DNA of 21,315 nt from a virus, in the IMG/VR virus record IMGVR_UViG_3300010885_049206, positions 1-21,315 of that record; one strand, 5' to 3'. Below, piece by piece: positions 20,933 to 21,315 of the stretch (its first letter is position 1; each line of letters opens with the position of its first letter). The notes below the pieces were generated by a model that was not told where the DNA came from, searched no databases, and saw only the letters and a program-made list of their open reading frames with translations. The position numbers were made by a program, and so were the translations under genes.

Positions 20933-21043
20933 ATGAGTTTTCTCAAGGATTAGTACAACTACATTTTCTTCGACAATGATGATACCTTTGTGGATTTTAA
21001 TGATAAGAACGAGAAGTTTTTGTGTGGATATATTAAGGATTAG
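20933..21043 (+). pseudogene. Short gene interrupted by an in-frame TAG (36 residues if read through)
   Basis: The ATG has AAGGA 7 bases upstream, a good ribosome site, but the seventh codon is TAG: MSFLKD, stop, then YNYIFFDNDDTFVDFNDKNEKF and CGYIKD to a second TAG. The 29 codons after the first stop remain open and have protein-like composition, with an acidic FFDNDDTFVDF motif, and the next gene is properly spaced behind the second stop. This is either a recent nonsense mutation, or a readthrough site. TAG also ends other genes here, so a phage-wide recoding of TAG is not supported. Confidence 0.5.
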
Positions 21044-21051
21044 GTGATAAA

Positions 21052-21195
21052 ATGTATCAAACCATGTGGACTATGTTTCAGCGTGGGCAGATTACTGAGC
21101 AGGGTTGGCTCAACTTCTGTGATTGGTATATGTGGGAGTGCATCATGACTCGTCCTGAGATTATTCAGATGATGATTCGGATGAAGTATAACTAA
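21052..21195 (+). CDS. Small hypothetical protein (47 aa)
   Basis: AGGTGA lies just before the ATG, overlapping the end of the interrupted ORF upstream. The product MYQTMWTMFQRGQITEQGWLNFCDWYMWECIMTRPEIIQMMIRMKYN is rich in Met, Trp and aromatic residues and looks helical throughout, without a clear membrane segment. Its spacing in the tandem of small ORFs (next ATG 15 bases after the stop, with its own ribosome site) supports it as a real gene. The function is unknown. Confidence 0.6.
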   Translation: MYQTMWTMFQRGQITEQGWLNFCDWYMWECIMTRPEIIQMMIRMKYN

Positions 21196-21210
21196 AGGAA
21201 AGGGCTACGG

Positions 21211-21315
21211 ATGGCCGATATATATCTAGACTGGAATAGTTTCAGTGTGGGATTTGTTGTTGGCCTTGGTTGTGCTTGGTTTGTTTGTGATCTTGTTTTT
21301 CCATTAAGGAAGTAA
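21211..21315 (+). CDS. Single-pass small membrane protein (34 aa)
   Basis: AAGGAAAGGG precedes the ATG and the stop is the last codon of the window. The product MADIYLDWNSFSVGFVVGLG then CAWFVCDLVFPLRK has one hydrophobic helix (residues about 12-30) with an acidic N-terminal side and a basic end, so the N-terminus probably faces outside. Very small one-helix phage proteins can act as holins, antiholins or envelope modulators, but the sequence alone does not say which. Confidence 0.55.
   Translation: MADIYLDWNSFSVGFVVGLGCAWFVCDLVFPLRK

Noticed and set aside
20933-21043. Phage-wide recoding of TAG as a sense codon
   Set aside because: TAG ends gmd and the secreted protein gene cleanly, and none of the large structural genes has an in-frame TAG.
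1-21315. tRNA genes, integrase with attachment sites, insertion sequences
   Set aside because: No cloverleaf with a typical T-loop, no recombinase-like ORF and no terminal inverted repeat pair flanking an ORF was found by eye; a tRNA search program could still correct this.

Overview
The window is part of the genome of a tailed double-stranded DNA phage (Caudoviricetes) or a closely related prophage. It contains a complete packaging and head-assembly gene set, tail and fibre genes, and a block of very small phage genes behind promoters that look like bacterial sigma-70 promoters. The host cannot be named from the sequence. The promoters and AGGAG-type ribosome sites say it is a bacterium. One Val/Pro/Tyr-rich secreted protein is vaguely like small secreted proteins of Planctomycetes, which is only a weak hint. 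No integrase, tRNA, transposase or CRISPR array was seen.

Left arm (1-16195), all on the minus strand, read from right to left: a 54-codon ORF, a sigma-70 region-2-like factor with a cysteine cluster, a probable small terminase subunit (TTG start), GDP-mannose 4,6-dehydratase, an HNH nuclease, an ERCC4-type nuclease, the large terminase, the portal, a fused prohead protease-scaffold with an internal scaffold start, a decoration protein, the major capsid protein, a terminator, three tail or fibre-associated proteins, and a tail fibre of more than 1290 residues that runs off the left edge. The first six genes overlap or abut, as in a translationally coupled operon. A consensus sigma-70 promoter (TTGACA/TATAAT) sits at its head. 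Five copies of a different motif, RGTGTAT followed by AT-rich bases, lie 36-50 bases upstream of the portal, protease, internal scaffold, 132-aa tail protein and fibre starts. They look like late promoters and are candidates for recognition by the phage's own sigma-like protein.

Junction (16196-17417): divergent transcription begins here. Rightward come a small HTH/AT-hook protein, a strong hairpin terminator, a promoter, and a secreted Val/Pro/Tyr-rich protein. A 450-base non-coding stretch follows, with short direct and inverted repeats.

Right arm (17418-21315), all on the plus strand: at least twelve small ORFs of 34-109 codons. Most have their own TTGACA-like/TATAAT-like promoter, and several -35 boxes are embedded in the end of the preceding gene. 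Five intergenic spaces carry a diverged ~100-120 base repeat ending just before the -35 box; three copies can form clear hairpins built around an AACACTTT or AAGACTTT loop. The arm encodes two consecutive acidic proteins without any Lys or Arg (one with 30 acidic residues in 81), a small membrane protein, a conserved phage hypothetical protein, a Cys/His-rich protein, and a short gene interrupted by an in-frame TAG. These are probably early, host-takeover genes.

A plausible scheme, inferred and not shown, is this. Host RNA polymerase reads the right arm and the head of the left operon. The left operon makes the sigma-like protein, which then turns on the RGTGTAT promoters for capsid and tail genes.
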